Assembly: GCA_964555055.1 (NCBI GenBank)
Contig: CAZKQW010000001.1
Coordinates: 1 to 64,000, forward strand
Reading direction: 5' to 3'
From: GCA-016699445 sp964555055
GTDB taxonomy: Bacteria > UBA10199 > JACPAL01 > GCA-016699445
DNA: 64,000 bases
Shown here piece by piece: positions 23,896 through 33,097 of this stretch (position 1 is the stretch's first letter; each line of letters starts with the position of its first letter). The notes under the pieces are model-generated. The model had not been told where the DNA came from, ran no database searches, and saw only the letters and a list, made by a program, of their open reading frames with translations. Both the position numbers and the translations under genes were made by a program.

Positions 23896-25107
23896 ATGTT
23901 AAAACCAAAAAAAATCGGTCTCGTTCTCTCGGGAGGCGGTGCCCGCGGCGCCTACGAGGCGGGGGTGCTCCATTACATACGCACGAAACTCCCACAAAAA
24001 TTAAGGAGCTCGCGTTTCGACGTGCTCTGCGGTTGCAGCGTCGGGGCGATCAACACGTCGTTCTTCGCGTCCACCATCCACGAGCCCCTCGAGCAGACGA
24101 AGGCACTCGTCGCTTTGTGGGGAAACCTCTCCTCGGCCCAAGTGTATAAGCGCACGACATCTTCCCTCCTCGCCCTTCTCGCCCGTTCCACATCCAGCAT
24201 CATCGGGAACCTCACCCAACTCGACTTCTTCGAAGCGAGGAACCGGAAGAACCACTTCCAAGCATTGCTCGACACGAAACCCTTGGAGACCTTCCTGGCG
24301 AAGACCGTGCGCTGGGATCGGATTAAGGAGAACATCCTGAAGGATAATCTTGAATCCGTGAGTTTGGTCGCCACGCAACACCAGTCGGGTCGCACCGCCA
24401 TTTTCCTCCAGACGGGCTCTCGTTACTTCAAGAGCGACCGTTTCGACGTCACCGCCACCGAGCTTCAACCCATACACGCAATGGCTTCGGCCGCGATTCC
24501 GTTGGTGTTCCCCAGCGTGAAAATCGACGACGCGTATTACGTCGACGGCGGCGTCCGGATGAACACGCCTCTCTCCCCCGCCATCCATCTGGGGGCCGAG
24601 AAGCTCCTCGTGATCGGCCTCCACGCGGAGACCAATTGGCCAAAGGCGATCGACGTCTCGTCGCGCGCACCGACTCTGGGCGAGCATTTAGGAAAGCTCT
24701 TCCATAGTTTTTTATTGGATAATCTTAAGAACGACATTTCACACCTTCAACAGGTCAACCGCGTCATCAAGATAGGAGAGGGTATTTTCGGCGACGATTT
24801 TTGCGAAAAAGTGAATCAAAAGCTCGAGTACCAACACCGTATGCAGAAGATCGATTCTTTGCTGATCCAACCCAGCATCCCTATTTCCGAAGTCTTCGAC
24901 GAGTGGTACTCGAAGAACCAAGATAAAGCTCAACTCACAGTCCTGGAAAAATTCCTGATGCGCGCTTTGGATGTCCAACCCAAAGTCAGCGGAGACTTGC
25001 TCAGCTACCTTGCCTTCGAAGGGGGATACCTGACCCAGCTCGTAAATTTAGGCTTCAAGGACGCGCAGAAGAAGCATGATCAATTGGAAGATTTTTTGGC
25101 GAACTAA
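23896..25107 (+). CDS. Patatin-like phospholipase
   Basis: The 403-residue protein has a patatin domain in its first ~240 residues: oxyanion loop SGGGARGAYEAG (12-23), nucleophile elbow GCSVG with S48, and the catalytic aspartate in VDGGVRMN (D217). The C-terminal ~160 residues are helical and unassigned. No signal peptide or transmembrane helix is seen, so it acts in the cytoplasm or on the inner leaflet as a lipid acyl hydrolase. It abuts tldD (1-nt gap) and is probably co-transcribed with it. A second, unrelated-length patatin lies at 50010. Confidence 0.9.
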   Translation: MLKPKKIGLVLSGGGARGAYEAGVLHYIRTKLPQKLRSSRFDVLCGCSVGAINTSFFASTIHEPLEQTKALVALWGNLSSAQVYKRTTSSLLALLARSTSSIIGNLTQLDFFEARNRKNHFQALLDTKPLETFLAKTVRWDRIKENILKDNLESVSLVATQHQSGRTAIFLQTGSRYFKSDRFDVTATELQPIHAMASAAIPLVFPSVKIDDAYYVDGGVRMNTPLSPAIHLGAEKLLVIGLHAETNWPKAIDVSSRAPTLGEHLGKLFHSFLLDNLKNDISHLQQVNRVIKIGEGIFGDDFCEKVNQKLEYQHRMQKIDSLLIQPSIPISEVFDEWYSKNQDKAQLTVLEKFLMRALDVQPKVSGDLLSYLAFEGGYLTQLVNLGFKDAQKKHDQLEDFLAN

Positions 25108-25126
25108 AGTCAGAGTCTAGGACCAC

Positions 25127-25657
25127 TCACTCATAATCAATCTCACCTTGAGCTTCTATCATGGTGGAATCCCATAATTCCGGGGAGGGACCGCTATCCG
25201 GCATCGCTTTTTCGACGGACTTATCATCTATTGGGTCGGAAGTTCCGCTTACGACGCGGACATGGGCGGTTCCGGTGTTTATCATCTCCAGGCTTTTCGC
25301 GGCCGCACGCGACACGTCGATGATCCGGCTTTGGATCGCGGGGCCACGGTCGTTCACGCGGACGGTCGTCGCCTTCCCGTTATCCAAGTTCTCGACCCTC
25401 AAAAGGGTCCCGAAAGGAAGCGTCCGGTGCGCGCAAGTGAAGTCGTTTTGGTCGAACCTCTCTCCGCTGGCCGTCTTACGGCCGTGGAATTTCCCCCCGT
25501 ACCAAGAGGCCAATCCTTCCGCCCGATAAGAAACGGCGGGTACGGGCCTTGTCGACGCGGGGTTTCGGGAAGGATGCGCTTGATGGCGGACGCAACCAGA
25601 AGAGAGGATGATGCAGAGAACGATCCCGACGGTCGGTAAAGACGGAAATCGTTTCAT
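25127..25657 (-). CDS. rlpA: RlpA-family septal ring lipoprotein
   Basis: The 176-residue lipoprotein has lipobox LSSGC (C22) and a double-psi beta-barrel domain with GLASWYGGKFHGRKTASGE, FTCAHRTLPFGTLLRVEN and VRVNDRGP...RIIDVSRAAA. RlpA proteins are lytic transglycosylases or septal peptidoglycan-binding proteins. No C-terminal SPOR domain is present, so septal targeting by naked glycan binding is not expected. GGAGGG lies 5 nt before the ATG. Confidence 0.93.
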   Translation of the reverse strand: MKRFPSLPTVGIVLCIILSSGCVRHQAHPSRNPASTRPVPAVSYRAEGLASWYGGKFHGRKTASGERFDQNDFTCAHRTLPFGTLLRVENLDNGKATTVRVNDRGPAIQSRIIDVSRAAAKSLEMINTGTAHVRVVSGTSDPIDDKSVEKAMPDSGPSPELWDSTMIEAQGEIDYE

Positions 25658-25677
25658 GTTTCCCTCCGTTTCGGGGA

Positions 25678-26823
25678 TTAAGAGAACTTTTGTCGGATCA
25701 GGAGATCCAGCTCGTTTTTAAGGCGCGGGAGGATGTCTTCGTAGGAGTATTTTCCCAACTCTTCCTCCTTCTTCTTCAAATTCACGAACGTCGGCGCGCA
25801 CCAGAGCCCCAGGTCCGCGTCGTCCGTCTCGCCCGGGCCGTTCACGCGGCAGCCCATGACGGCGATCGTGATCGCGTGCTCCTTCGCGTACTGGGCCATG
25901 TCCTTGACGGCCATGGCGAGCTCGACGAACTTTTCGTTCTCCACCCGCGAGCACGAGGGACAGGAAATGATGTTCAATTTTTTCTCGCCCAAAGCCTGGA
26001 AATCAGGGACCGAACGAAAACGACCTTCTTCGATGTCTTTGAGGATTCCACGGCCGACTTTAATCTCGTCGCCCTTGTCATCGAAGGGAACGGTGAGAGA
26101 CACGCGGAGCGTATCGCCGATGCCGCGGCTGATGAGCTGTTCGAAGGCGATGCGGGTCTTGATGATCCCCTCCGGAGGCAATCCCGCCTCCGTCACGCCG
26201 AGGTGCAACGGGACGTCGGGCCGCATTTCATGGAACCGACGGTTGATGTCGATGACCTTCTTGGGGTCCGAATCCTTCAAGGAAACGAGGTAATTCTTGA
26301 AACCCAACCCGTCGAGGATCTCGCAATGCTCGATCGCCGAATGGATGATGGCCTCTTCGTCGTTGTCCGGGAATTTCGCCAGCCATTCCGGGTCCACCGA
26401 CCCGCAGTTGACGCCGACGCGCAGCGCGCAGCCGTGCTTGACGGCCTGCTCGACGATCCACGCGACCTTTTCCCTCTTCGTCTTGTGCTTCTCGTGGTGG
26501 TGGAGGTGGCCGGGGTTGTAGCGGATTTTTTGGACTAAAGGAGCCAAAACCTCCGCAAGCCGGTAGCTTTCTTGGAGATCGACCACCAAGACCGCATCAG
26601 TTTGGGCGCGGAGTTGCCTCAAGGCCTCCACGTCCTTGTCGCTATCGATGGCGATGCGGATCAAGTCCGCCCCCGCCTTCTCCAAAATGCGGATTTGGCG
26701 TAAAGTCCCTTCCAAATCTTGGGTGCGCGTGGCGGCCATGCTTTGGACGGTGATGGGATTTTCGCCGCCCATTTTTAGGCGACCGACTTGGATTTCGCGG
26801 CTTGTACGGGGAGGTAACGGCAT
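25678..26823 (-). CDS. ispG: 4-hydroxy-3-methylbut-2-enyl diphosphate synthase (flavodoxin/ferredoxin)
   Basis: IspG reduces MEcPP to HMBPP in the MEP isoprenoid pathway. The 381-residue single-TIM-barrel bacterial form shows the opening ITVQSMAATRTQD, the barrel lysine/aspartate motifs and the [4Fe-4S] cysteines in SCPSCSRVE and GCRVNGPGE. The start has no clear ribosome site. The 207-bp divergent region (26824-27030) holds its promoter and that of the next gene, plus a 6-bp hairpin CTTCGC/GCGAAG near 26891-26908. ispA at 47641 supplies a later step of the same pathway. Confidence 0.96.
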   Translation of the reverse strand: MPLPPRTSREIQVGRLKMGGENPITVQSMAATRTQDLEGTLRQIRILEKAGADLIRIAIDSDKDVEALRQLRAQTDAVLVVDLQESYRLAEVLAPLVQKIRYNPGHLHHHEKHKTKREKVAWIVEQAVKHGCALRVGVNCGSVDPEWLAKFPDNDEEAIIHSAIEHCEILDGLGFKNYLVSLKDSDPKKVIDINRRFHEMRPDVPLHLGVTEAGLPPEGIIKTRIAFEQLISRGIGDTLRVSLTVPFDDKGDEIKVGRGILKDIEEGRFRSVPDFQALGEKKLNIISCPSCSRVENEKFVELAMAVKDMAQYAKEHAITIAVMGCRVNGPGETDDADLGLWCAPTFVNLKKKEEELGKYSYEDILPRLKNELDLLIRQKFS

Positions 26824-27042
26824 AAGGACGCCGATAAAATCAGTAAGTACAAGTAATTGTCAACTGAACTCCTTGCTTTTGAAAGTAATCTTCGCTTATA
26901 GGCGAAGCCTTTCCTTATCTCACTGAAGTGGCCGTAAGGTTTTTGTTTTTGTGGCGCTCTCTCCTCCACTCTCGATTCGTGCCGACATTTAGGTTTATGT
27001 ATTCCATTATTTAAGATCAGTGAAAACATCATGGGGGGATTC

Positions 27043-28260
27043 ATGCAATTAATCGTCACAGATTTTCGCTCACAAGCACCCATACCGCCATCCAACACAG
27101 AAAACATAGAACGCATTGCAGGCCATGGGGCCATGTTCGCGGAGCTTTTTGGATCCACCGCGACTCAAGCTGAGCTTGATGAAGACGCACTGAGAGGGAG
27201 GATAAGGGACATCGCCGATGAACCCCATATAAGGCCCACGTCCACCTTGCGACTTCTCCGGAAGGATAGGGTCACCATTCCGGACCATCTTCCGCCCCAA
27301 TTCGCCGGCATGAGCCCCAACAAAGACGTCCTGGATGCCTTAGCGGCCGGCCATCGCGAGCTCGTCTCGGCGTTGCGGTATTACCTGCAAGACGGAGTTC
27401 TTACGACGCTCGAGGAAACGGTCGCCGCCATGCAGCACGTTTCCCGATTAATCCGAAAGTCGTTCAACCCCGCGAGCCTCTTCGCGACCATGTATTGCGA
27501 TCTCATCAGCGAGAAAGTGACGCAAATGGTCCAGCAGGGCTTCTTCTCGCCCGTGCAATTCATGAGAAGCCAGCCTCGCCATTTCGGCATCCCCTACTTT
27601 CGCGCTCTTTTAACGTTCTTAACGGAGCCCGAAAAGCTTCAGAAGATGCGACCGGCTTGGTTGGTTACGTTCCGTTATGCCCTTCAAGGGCATCCCAACT
27701 CCGTCGCGCACGGCGTCTTAGGGATCATTTCGCATATCATGGCGGATTTGACGTGGGGAGTGCTCAACAACCTCAATGAGGTGTATCCCAAGTGGCGCAT
27801 CCAATGCGATCCTAGATTGGCGGGTCGGCCCCCTCAATTTTTCATCGACGAACTTTTCGGTCCCGTTCCCACGGAGGAAACGGCTTTCTTCCGACGAAGC
27901 TGCAGAAAAGACCACTACGATATCGACCCCTTCGTCATCCATCCTCTAACCGGCCACGCGTTGGATTTCTTCAGGCGCTATTGGGCCGATCATGCGGTCA
28001 GGCTCGTACGAATCGAGGAAAAGCTGACGGTAGCCGATGCCCATGGAAATGGAAGGCTGGCCACGGACTTCGTGCACCCGATGATCGTGAGAAAGAGAAG
28101 GGACGCTTTCGATCGCGCTTTCCTCCTGGGACAAGCGCAAACATCCCAATTTTCGCCTCAAGAACGAATCCGGTTCCAATGCTCCATCAACCGCCGCATG
28201 CAAGATGAAGCTTTAATCATGGCGAATCGAGTCGCGCAGTATGGAAGGCTCGTGCTTTGA
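27043..28260 (+). CDS. DUF5995-like protein, paralog 1 of a tandem pair
   Basis: The ATG at 27043 has GGGGGA 4 nt upstream; an in-frame ATG at 27031 overlaps that site. The 405-residue soluble protein has a helical core whose most conserved part is LQGHPNSVAHGVLGIISHIM (about 215-234) followed by ADL, resembling the 'GmNAHIxxDL' histidine/aspartate motif of DUF5995 proteins. It shares FMRxxPxxF, LxFLTxPxKLxxxRPAW and YxxWRI with the next gene. There is no signal peptide or membrane helix. Buried His/Asp residues in two helices suggest a metal or small-ligand site, but function is unknown. Confidence 0.7.
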   Translation: MQLIVTDFRSQAPIPPSNTENIERIAGHGAMFAELFGSTATQAELDEDALRGRIRDIADEPHIRPTSTLRLLRKDRVTIPDHLPPQFAGMSPNKDVLDALAAGHRELVSALRYYLQDGVLTTLEETVAAMQHVSRLIRKSFNPASLFATMYCDLISEKVTQMVQQGFFSPVQFMRSQPRHFGIPYFRALLTFLTEPEKLQKMRPAWLVTFRYALQGHPNSVAHGVLGIISHIMADLTWGVLNNLNEVYPKWRIQCDPRLAGRPPQFFIDELFGPVPTEETAFFRRSCRKDHYDIDPFVIHPLTGHALDFFRRYWADHAVRLVRIEEKLTVADAHGNGRLATDFVHPMIVRKRRDAFDRAFLLGQAQTSQFSPQERIRFQCSINRRMQDEALIMANRVAQYGRLVL

Positions 28261-28286
28261 TCCCGTTGTACGGCGGCTGAAAAAAA

Positions 28287-28496
28287 CTAAGAAGGGAGCG
28301 CCTTCTCCTGGAGATCCACTCTCGTGCCCTGGTCATGGCGAATAAATTGGCCATTTTCTCCCATTAACGCCGCGACGTAAAAAATCTTTTTTAGCAACTT
28401 CCCCTCCTTTTTCGGCGAAGCCTTAACCATACGAACGATATCCCCAGTTATGTAACCGTTAAGGAAAGTATATGAGAATATTCCCGGATGGCTCAC
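28287..28496 (-). CDS. Possible small protein opposite the DUF5995-like pair
   Basis: A 69-codon frame fills the 211-bp gap between the two paralogs and overlaps the second start by 25 nt. Its middle (GDIVRMVKASPKKEGKLLKK) is basic and has the look of a KOW-like or nucleic-acid-binding strand. Start choice is unclear: an ATG at 28427 lacks a ribosome site, while AAGGAGG precedes a TTG further in. The protein-like composition is the only support. Confidence 0.3.
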   Translation of the reverse strand: MSHPGIFSYTFLNGYITGDIVRMVKASPKKEGKLLKKIFYVAALMGENGQFIRHDQGTRVDLQEKALPS

Positions 28497-29833
28497 CCCT
28501 GCCTCTAGGCTTTCAATGGCTCAAAACCGCAGCGGCCGAGGCTGTCAGTACCGCATCATCCCGAGTCCGCGACGCCCTGGCTCGAACGGCCCAAGCCTAT
28601 TTAGATCAAAGCGGAGTCACTTCCGAGGAACAGTGGCGGTTAGCGGTGGAATTCTTCGGGCGCATCGACCGGGCCAAAAAGCAAGCTTCGGCGAGCCTCA
28701 CCTACGAAACCCTCCAGATGCTCCAACGCGCCGAGCATTTGTTCGGCCAGCGCCACCTCTTCTGGTACAAACACCGCCCGCAGGCGCGCCTGGACGACTT
28801 CCCTGCCGGCTTTCCCGCCCATCTTTTCACGGGCATCCCGGACGTCGATCCCATGATCCTGCGCCATTTGGCCGACGGGTACGCGACTCTCGTTGGAGAA
28901 CTCGAGGAGTATCTCAAACCGGGAGGGCTGAAGGATGTGGACGACGCGGAGGCCGCGTTGAACCGCATCACCGCGTTACTCAAGGAATATTGGCCTCCCG
29001 CGGCGGTCTTCCCGCATTTCTACGGCGGCATCGTCACGGTTAAGGTGCGGGAACTCCTCGAGCGGGACTTTTTCAAGGCCCCCGATTTCATGCGCCTCTT
29101 GCCCGCGAAATTCGCCCGCCTCTATCTGGAAGCCCTTCACCTATTTTTGACAAACCCCGATAAACTAAAGGAAGAGCGGCCGGCGTGGTACCTGGCCTTC
29201 GTCCATGCCATCCAAGGCCACTTATGGTCTCCCCTGCACGGGAGCCTCGGCATTTGTGCCCACATCATCGCGGACTTGGCGATCGGCATTTGCGACGCCC
29301 TACTGGAGACCTACAAGCAATGGCGCATCGACCGGGAGCCGGACGACGCGATCAAGGAAGAGTTACGGAATCAACCCATGTCTTTTTACGCCGACGAACT
29401 CTTCGATCCCAAAAATGAAGAGTCCGTGGCATGGCTGGGCGACCGGGAACACGACCATTACCTGATGCGCGACGTCTTGGAGGACGCCACGCCACCCGTC
29501 ATCACGCAATTCAGCGAAGACTGGAAGGACGCCATGTCCCTGGTGCTCGGCGTCATGGAAAGGATGACCGCCCCGGAACGGGGGGCCAACGGCTTCCTCT
29601 CCCGCCTGCTGGCCTTGCCTAAGATCCATACGGAAAGGGATTTCGCTTGGGTTTACGCGATGCGCATGGGCCGGTCCGTGAGCACCCGTTGGAACAAGGT
29701 GGAGATCACGGACGTTCTCGGGGCGGAACAAAAAATCATCGAGACTTCCTACGCCCATTTCGTTCAAATGGTGAATCTACGCGCCATGATCTTGGCGGAA
29801 ACATTGACGGGACGGTACGTCCCTCCCGTTTGA
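28472..29833 (+). CDS. DUF5995-like protein, paralog 2 of a tandem pair
   Basis: AAGGAA precedes the ATG by 6 nt. The 453-residue soluble protein repeats the architecture of its upstream neighbour: RPAWYLAFVHAIQGHLWSPL, then HGSLGICAHIIADLAIG (about 245-271) and YKQWRI. It extends with FYADELFDPKNEESVAWLGD and a C-terminal helical segment. Shared motif order over about 250 residues shows a tandem duplication, although overall identity has decayed. The conserved HG...H...D triad in both copies argues for a preserved active or binding site. No known function. Confidence 0.7.
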   Translation: MRIFPDGSPLPLGFQWLKTAAAEAVSTASSRVRDALARTAQAYLDQSGVTSEEQWRLAVEFFGRIDRAKKQASASLTYETLQMLQRAEHLFGQRHLFWYKHRPQARLDDFPAGFPAHLFTGIPDVDPMILRHLADGYATLVGELEEYLKPGGLKDVDDAEAALNRITALLKEYWPPAAVFPHFYGGIVTVKVRELLERDFFKAPDFMRLLPAKFARLYLEALHLFLTNPDKLKEERPAWYLAFVHAIQGHLWSPLHGSLGICAHIIADLAIGICDALLETYKQWRIDREPDDAIKEELRNQPMSFYADELFDPKNEESVAWLGDREHDHYLMRDVLEDATPPVITQFSEDWKDAMSLVLGVMERMTAPERGANGFLSRLLALPKIHTERDFAWVYAMRMGRSVSTRWNKVEITDVLGAEQKIIETSYAHFVQMVNLRAMILAETLTGRYVPPV

Positions 29834-29853
29834 AGAAACCGGGAACGGAGAAT

Positions 29854-31122
29854 CTACTCGGGCCACAAAGCGCAGCTCGCGCCCCCGGCGGAATCCGCCG
29901 TCCCTCCGGTGCCGCCTCCCCCGCTTCCGGAGGCGCCATTGCCGCCCAAGCTCGAGGTTTGGACGCAATCACCGCCCGAGGCCGCACGCGTGCAGCTGGC
30001 AAAGACCGTGGACGCCGCCGAACCGGTGAAGGAGACCGTCGACGTGAAGCTCGGTAAGGCGGCCGCTAACGGCGGAGCGGACTCTCCGTTGCTCCCGCGG
30101 CAAGGGGTGTAACCGGAAGCGCCCCGGTAAGCGGAGCCGATCGCTTCCACATCCAACGTATAAGAGGCTCCCGGCGTCAATCCCACCAGACGAAACGTCC
30201 CGTCCGTCACCCCCGGTTCGGCGAAATCGCCCGAGAGAGCCGAGATGGCGTCGATCCTCGAAGTGAGCGTGTTCCGCGCGACGATATTACCGCATTGGAT
30301 CCCGGTCGTGCCGTCGGTGTTGTAGAGGACTCCGGAGAGGCTCCAGGTCCCGCTCGTGAACGACGCCGACGGGTAGAGCTGGGCGATACCGGCGATGTCG
30401 TCGGTATTGGGCGTCTTAAAATTCGCGCCATTGCCGGTGATGAAAGTCGGGAACATCGTGTTGATCAAGGAATCGTCCGCCGAGAGGCCGTTCTCCGCCT
30501 CCGTGCGGTTGACTTGCGAATGGTCGAGTCCTAGGAAATGACCCATTTCGTGCACCATAAACGACGTGAAGTCGTCGTCGGAGAAGCCGGAAATATGATT
30601 GGTGGAGCATCCACTTTCCAGTTGGCCCGAGAGGCACGCGGCGTTGAAGACCGCCCCTCCCTTAACAGCGGCGCCCGTGGTGGAATTTGAGATGGAGATG
30701 AGCGCGAACCCTAAATAAATATACTGAGCCCTGGCGCCCGCAGCATCACAGAAGAAGCGGCAGGTAATGCTCCCGTCCTCGTCGATGATGAGCGGATTCA
30801 CGCCGTTGTTTTGCGGCGCCGTAGTGCAAGCACTGGAAGCATAGAGGTAATCGCAGACGTTCGTGTTATCGATATCGGCGGCTAACGTGCGCCGCGTGAT
30901 CGAGAGCTCGGCCTGGGTCAAATCGTCCCAAGCATCCAAAGCGTCGTCGATCAAGGTGGAGACGTTCTTGCTGCCGACCACGACGTCCTGCTCGACGTCC
31001 ACGTTGACCGCCCCACCCGCCCATTTGACGGCGGTCCCGCCATCCGTCACGTCGCGAGGGCCGATGGCATGGGAAGACGAAGCGGCTAAAAGAAGCGAAA
31101 GGCAAAAAAGGCTTTTTTTCAT
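29854..31122 (-). CDS. Secreted matrixin-type zinc metalloprotease
   Basis: A signal peptide (MKKSLFCLSLLLAASSSHA) precedes a metzincin catalytic domain with HEMGHFLGLDH (H191, E192, H195 and H201) and a methionine turn near NTMFP, as in M10 matrixins. After about residue 245 there is a beta-rich Cna-B/carboxypeptidase-regulatory-like segment (TFRLVGLTPGASYTLDVEA). A Ser/Gly-rich tail ends in GGASCALWPE. The tail recalls myxobacterial/deltaproteobacterial surface proteins but lacks the terminal helix of a sorting signal. It lies 3 nt after the small secreted protein upstream, so the two are an operon. Substrate unknown. Confidence 0.88.
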   Translation of the reverse strand: MKKSLFCLSLLLAASSSHAIGPRDVTDGGTAVKWAGGAVNVDVEQDVVVGSKNVSTLIDDALDAWDDLTQAELSITRRTLAADIDNTNVCDYLYASSACTTAPQNNGVNPLIIDEDGSITCRFFCDAAGARAQYIYLGFALISISNSTTGAAVKGGAVFNAACLSGQLESGCSTNHISGFSDDDFTSFMVHEMGHFLGLDHSQVNRTEAENGLSADDSLINTMFPTFITGNGANFKTPNTDDIAGIAQLYPSASFTSGTWSLSGVLYNTDGTTGIQCGNIVARNTLTSRIDAISALSGDFAEPGVTDGTFRLVGLTPGASYTLDVEAIGSAYRGASGYTPCRGSNGESAPPLAAALPSFTSTVSFTGSAASTVFASCTRAASGGDCVQTSSLGGNGASGSGGGGTGGTADSAGGASCALWPE

Positions 31123-31125
31123 GAG

Positions 31126-31761
31126 TTAAGGTGTGGGGTTTTGAACGGCTATTTTTTTGACGAGACCGGAGATTTCCTCCAATGAAACGTCACCGCTCCG
31201 GGCATTCAATAAAAGTTTTTCCCTCCCGGTGAGCGATAAGGACTTCAAGGCCGGGCTCCTTTTCGTTTCCTTGAAAAGCTGGCTGTTTCCGAAGCCGTTC
31301 ACTACCCTTTTCTCCCCCGTCCGGCTGGTCTTTACGACGAACTTACCCTGATCCATCCCGATCGGGGCCGTCAATCCGGCGGAGCCTTCGTCCCCGAGGA
31401 AAATCAGGTTTTCTTCGCCGACCTCGTAGGAAGGAAGGGGGATATCGAGGGAGGAATACTTCACGCCCTTCCTTTCGAAGGCTTCGGCGGCATAGTCGGG
31501 GGACATTTGATAGAAGGTCACGCGGCTTTCGGGATCGCCCTTGAGGGTGTCCGTCACCTGATAGGTGATTTCCAGGATCTTACGGCCTTCGGCGTCGGTC
31601 TGAGGGCTTACGGAGAGGCAGCGGCCTACGAAAATTTTCCCGGCCAGGGCGGTCAACTGCTCGATGTTCAGCTGCAGCATCATGAAGGCCTGGGCCGGTG
31701 CCGAGAAAATCATGGAGAGAGCCAGCGCGAAGGAAAGCAAAAGAAAGGTCACTTTTTTCAT
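31126..31761 (-). CDS. Secreted hypothetical protein co-operonic with the matrixin
   Basis: The 211-residue protein has a signal peptide (cleavage near APAQA) and a mainly beta region with VGRCLSVSPQTDAEGRKILE, ITYQVTDTLKGDP and LIFLGDEGSAG. This pattern recurs in secreted proteins of unknown function beside matrixin-like proteases. A helical C-terminal tail follows. The 3-nt spacing to the protease suggests it is a partner, propeptide-like inhibitor or chaperone; that is inference. No enzymatic motif is seen. Confidence 0.75.
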   Translation of the reverse strand: MKKVTFLLLSFALALSMIFSAPAQAFMMLQLNIEQLTALAGKIFVGRCLSVSPQTDAEGRKILEITYQVTDTLKGDPESRVTFYQMSPDYAAEAFERKGVKYSSLDIPLPSYEVGEENLIFLGDEGSAGLTAPIGMDQGKFVVKTSRTGEKRVVNGFGNSQLFKETKRSPALKSLSLTGREKLLLNARSGDVSLEEISGLVKKIAVQNPTP

Positions 31762-31819
31762 AGTCTTTTCGGAACCCCTACTTTAGTGGAATTTCCGCTT
31801 TAATGAAACAGTAAATTAC

Positions 31820-31987
31820 GTGAAGGACGAAGGCGTTTCCTTCCGTGTCCTGCGGAACTCGTCACCCCATGAATCCTATGGCCTCGGTCAATAGGTCGAG
31901 TAGAGACCTTGCCCTCGGCCATCCATGGTCTTCACGGGTTGCCTCAAACAGTCCTCGGACACTCCAGGAAACGCCTTCATCCTTCAC
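31820..31987. repeat. 168-bp imperfect palindrome (long inverted repeat) just upstream of ychF
   Basis: The region aligns with its own reverse complement. The outer arms (31820-31850 and 31957-31987) match at 26 of 31 positions, including 12 perfect pairs GAAGGCGTTTCC/GGAAACGCCTTC. Pairing continues inward with small gaps (CCCATGAA with CCCGTGAA, ATGGCC with ATGGCC, ending near 31903). As RNA it would be one long stem-loop ending 15 nt before the ychF start; as DNA it resembles a decayed fold-back or MITE-like element. It occupies most of a 241-bp gene-free stretch. Confidence 0.7.
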
Positions 31988-32002
31988 CGAAAGGTTATCC
32001 CT

Positions 32003-33097
32003 ATGTCACTCAAATGCGGCATCGTCGGCCTGCCCAACGTCGGCAAATCCACCATCTTCAATGCCATGACGGCGGCGGGCGCGGAGGCGGCCAACTACCC
32101 CTTCTGCACGATCGAACCCAACATCGGCGTGGTCTCAGTCCCGGACGAGCGCTTGGAGAAAATCGCGGGTGTCTTTAAGCCGAAAAAGACCATCCCCACT
32201 ATCATCGAATTCGTCGACATCGCCGGACTCGTCAAAGGAGCCTCCAAAGGCGAAGGCTTGGGCAACCAATTCCTGGGACATATCCGCAGCGTCGACGCCA
32301 TCGCCCACATCGTCCGCTGTTTCGAGGATGCGGACGTCGTGCACGTGCACGGGGACGTCGACCCGCTCCGGGACATCGACGTCATCGAGACCGAACTCAT
32401 GCTCGCGGACCTGGACTCCGTGACAAAAGCCCTCGAGAAGCTCGAGAAAAAAGCGAAGACCGGCGACAAGGAAGCCGCGGCCCAACAACCCGTGTACCAG
32501 AAGATCCAAAAAGGACTGAGCGACGGTAAGCCCGCCCGCTTGATCGGCCTTACCGACGACGAGAGGAAACTCTCCCAAAGCCTTTTCCTTCTGACGCTCA
32601 AACCCGTCCTCTACGTGGCGAACGTGAACGAAAAGGACGTCGTGAACCACCCGCCCGCCGTCGCGAAGTTGAAGGAGTTCGCCGCGGGACAAGGCTCCGA
32701 AGTCGTGGTCATCAGCGGCAAGATCGAGTCGGAAATTTCCGAACTCTCCCCGGAAGAGCGTATTTCCTTCCTCCAGGAATTGGGCTTGAAGGAGTCCGGA
32801 CTCCACCAGCTCGCCCACGCCGCCTATAAGCTTTTAGGGCTTTCGACCTACTTCACCGCCGGAGAGCAGGAAGTGCGCGCCTGGACGATCCCCAACGACG
32901 CCAAAGCCCCGCAAGCCGCGGGCGTCATCCATTCCGATTTCGAAAAGGGTTTCATCCGCGCCGAGTGCTACCATTTCAACGATCTGATGGCTTATGGATC
33001 CGAGGCGAAAATCAAGGAAGCCGGCAAATGGCGCCTCGAGGGGAAGGAATACCCCGTCCAGGACGGGGACGTCCTCTTCTTCCGATTTAACGTCTAA
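32003..33097 (+). CDS. ychF: Ribosome-associated GTPase/ATPase YchF (Obg family)
   Basis: I take the ATG at 32003, preceded by AAGG; the longer frame runs back into the palindrome. The 364-residue protein has P-loop GLPNVGKSTIFNAM, the DIAGLVKGASKGEGLGNQFL switch region and NVNE in place of NKxD (the change that gives YchF its ATP preference). A C-terminal TGS domain contains TYFTAGEQEVRAWTI. It binds ribosomes and is involved in oxidative-stress and translation control. It ends with a 4-nt tail-to-tail overlap with the lipoprotein gene. Confidence 0.96.
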   Translation: MSLKCGIVGLPNVGKSTIFNAMTAAGAEAANYPFCTIEPNIGVVSVPDERLEKIAGVFKPKKTIPTIIEFVDIAGLVKGASKGEGLGNQFLGHIRSVDAIAHIVRCFEDADVVHVHGDVDPLRDIDVIETELMLADLDSVTKALEKLEKKAKTGDKEAAAQQPVYQKIQKGLSDGKPARLIGLTDDERKLSQSLFLLTLKPVLYVANVNEKDVVNHPPAVAKLKEFAAGQGSEVVVISGKIESEISELSPEERISFLQELGLKESGLHQLAHAAYKLLGLSTYFTAGEQEVRAWTIPNDAKAPQAAGVIHSDFEKGFIRAECYHFNDLMAYGSEAKIKEAGKWRLEGKEYPVQDGDVLFFRFNV

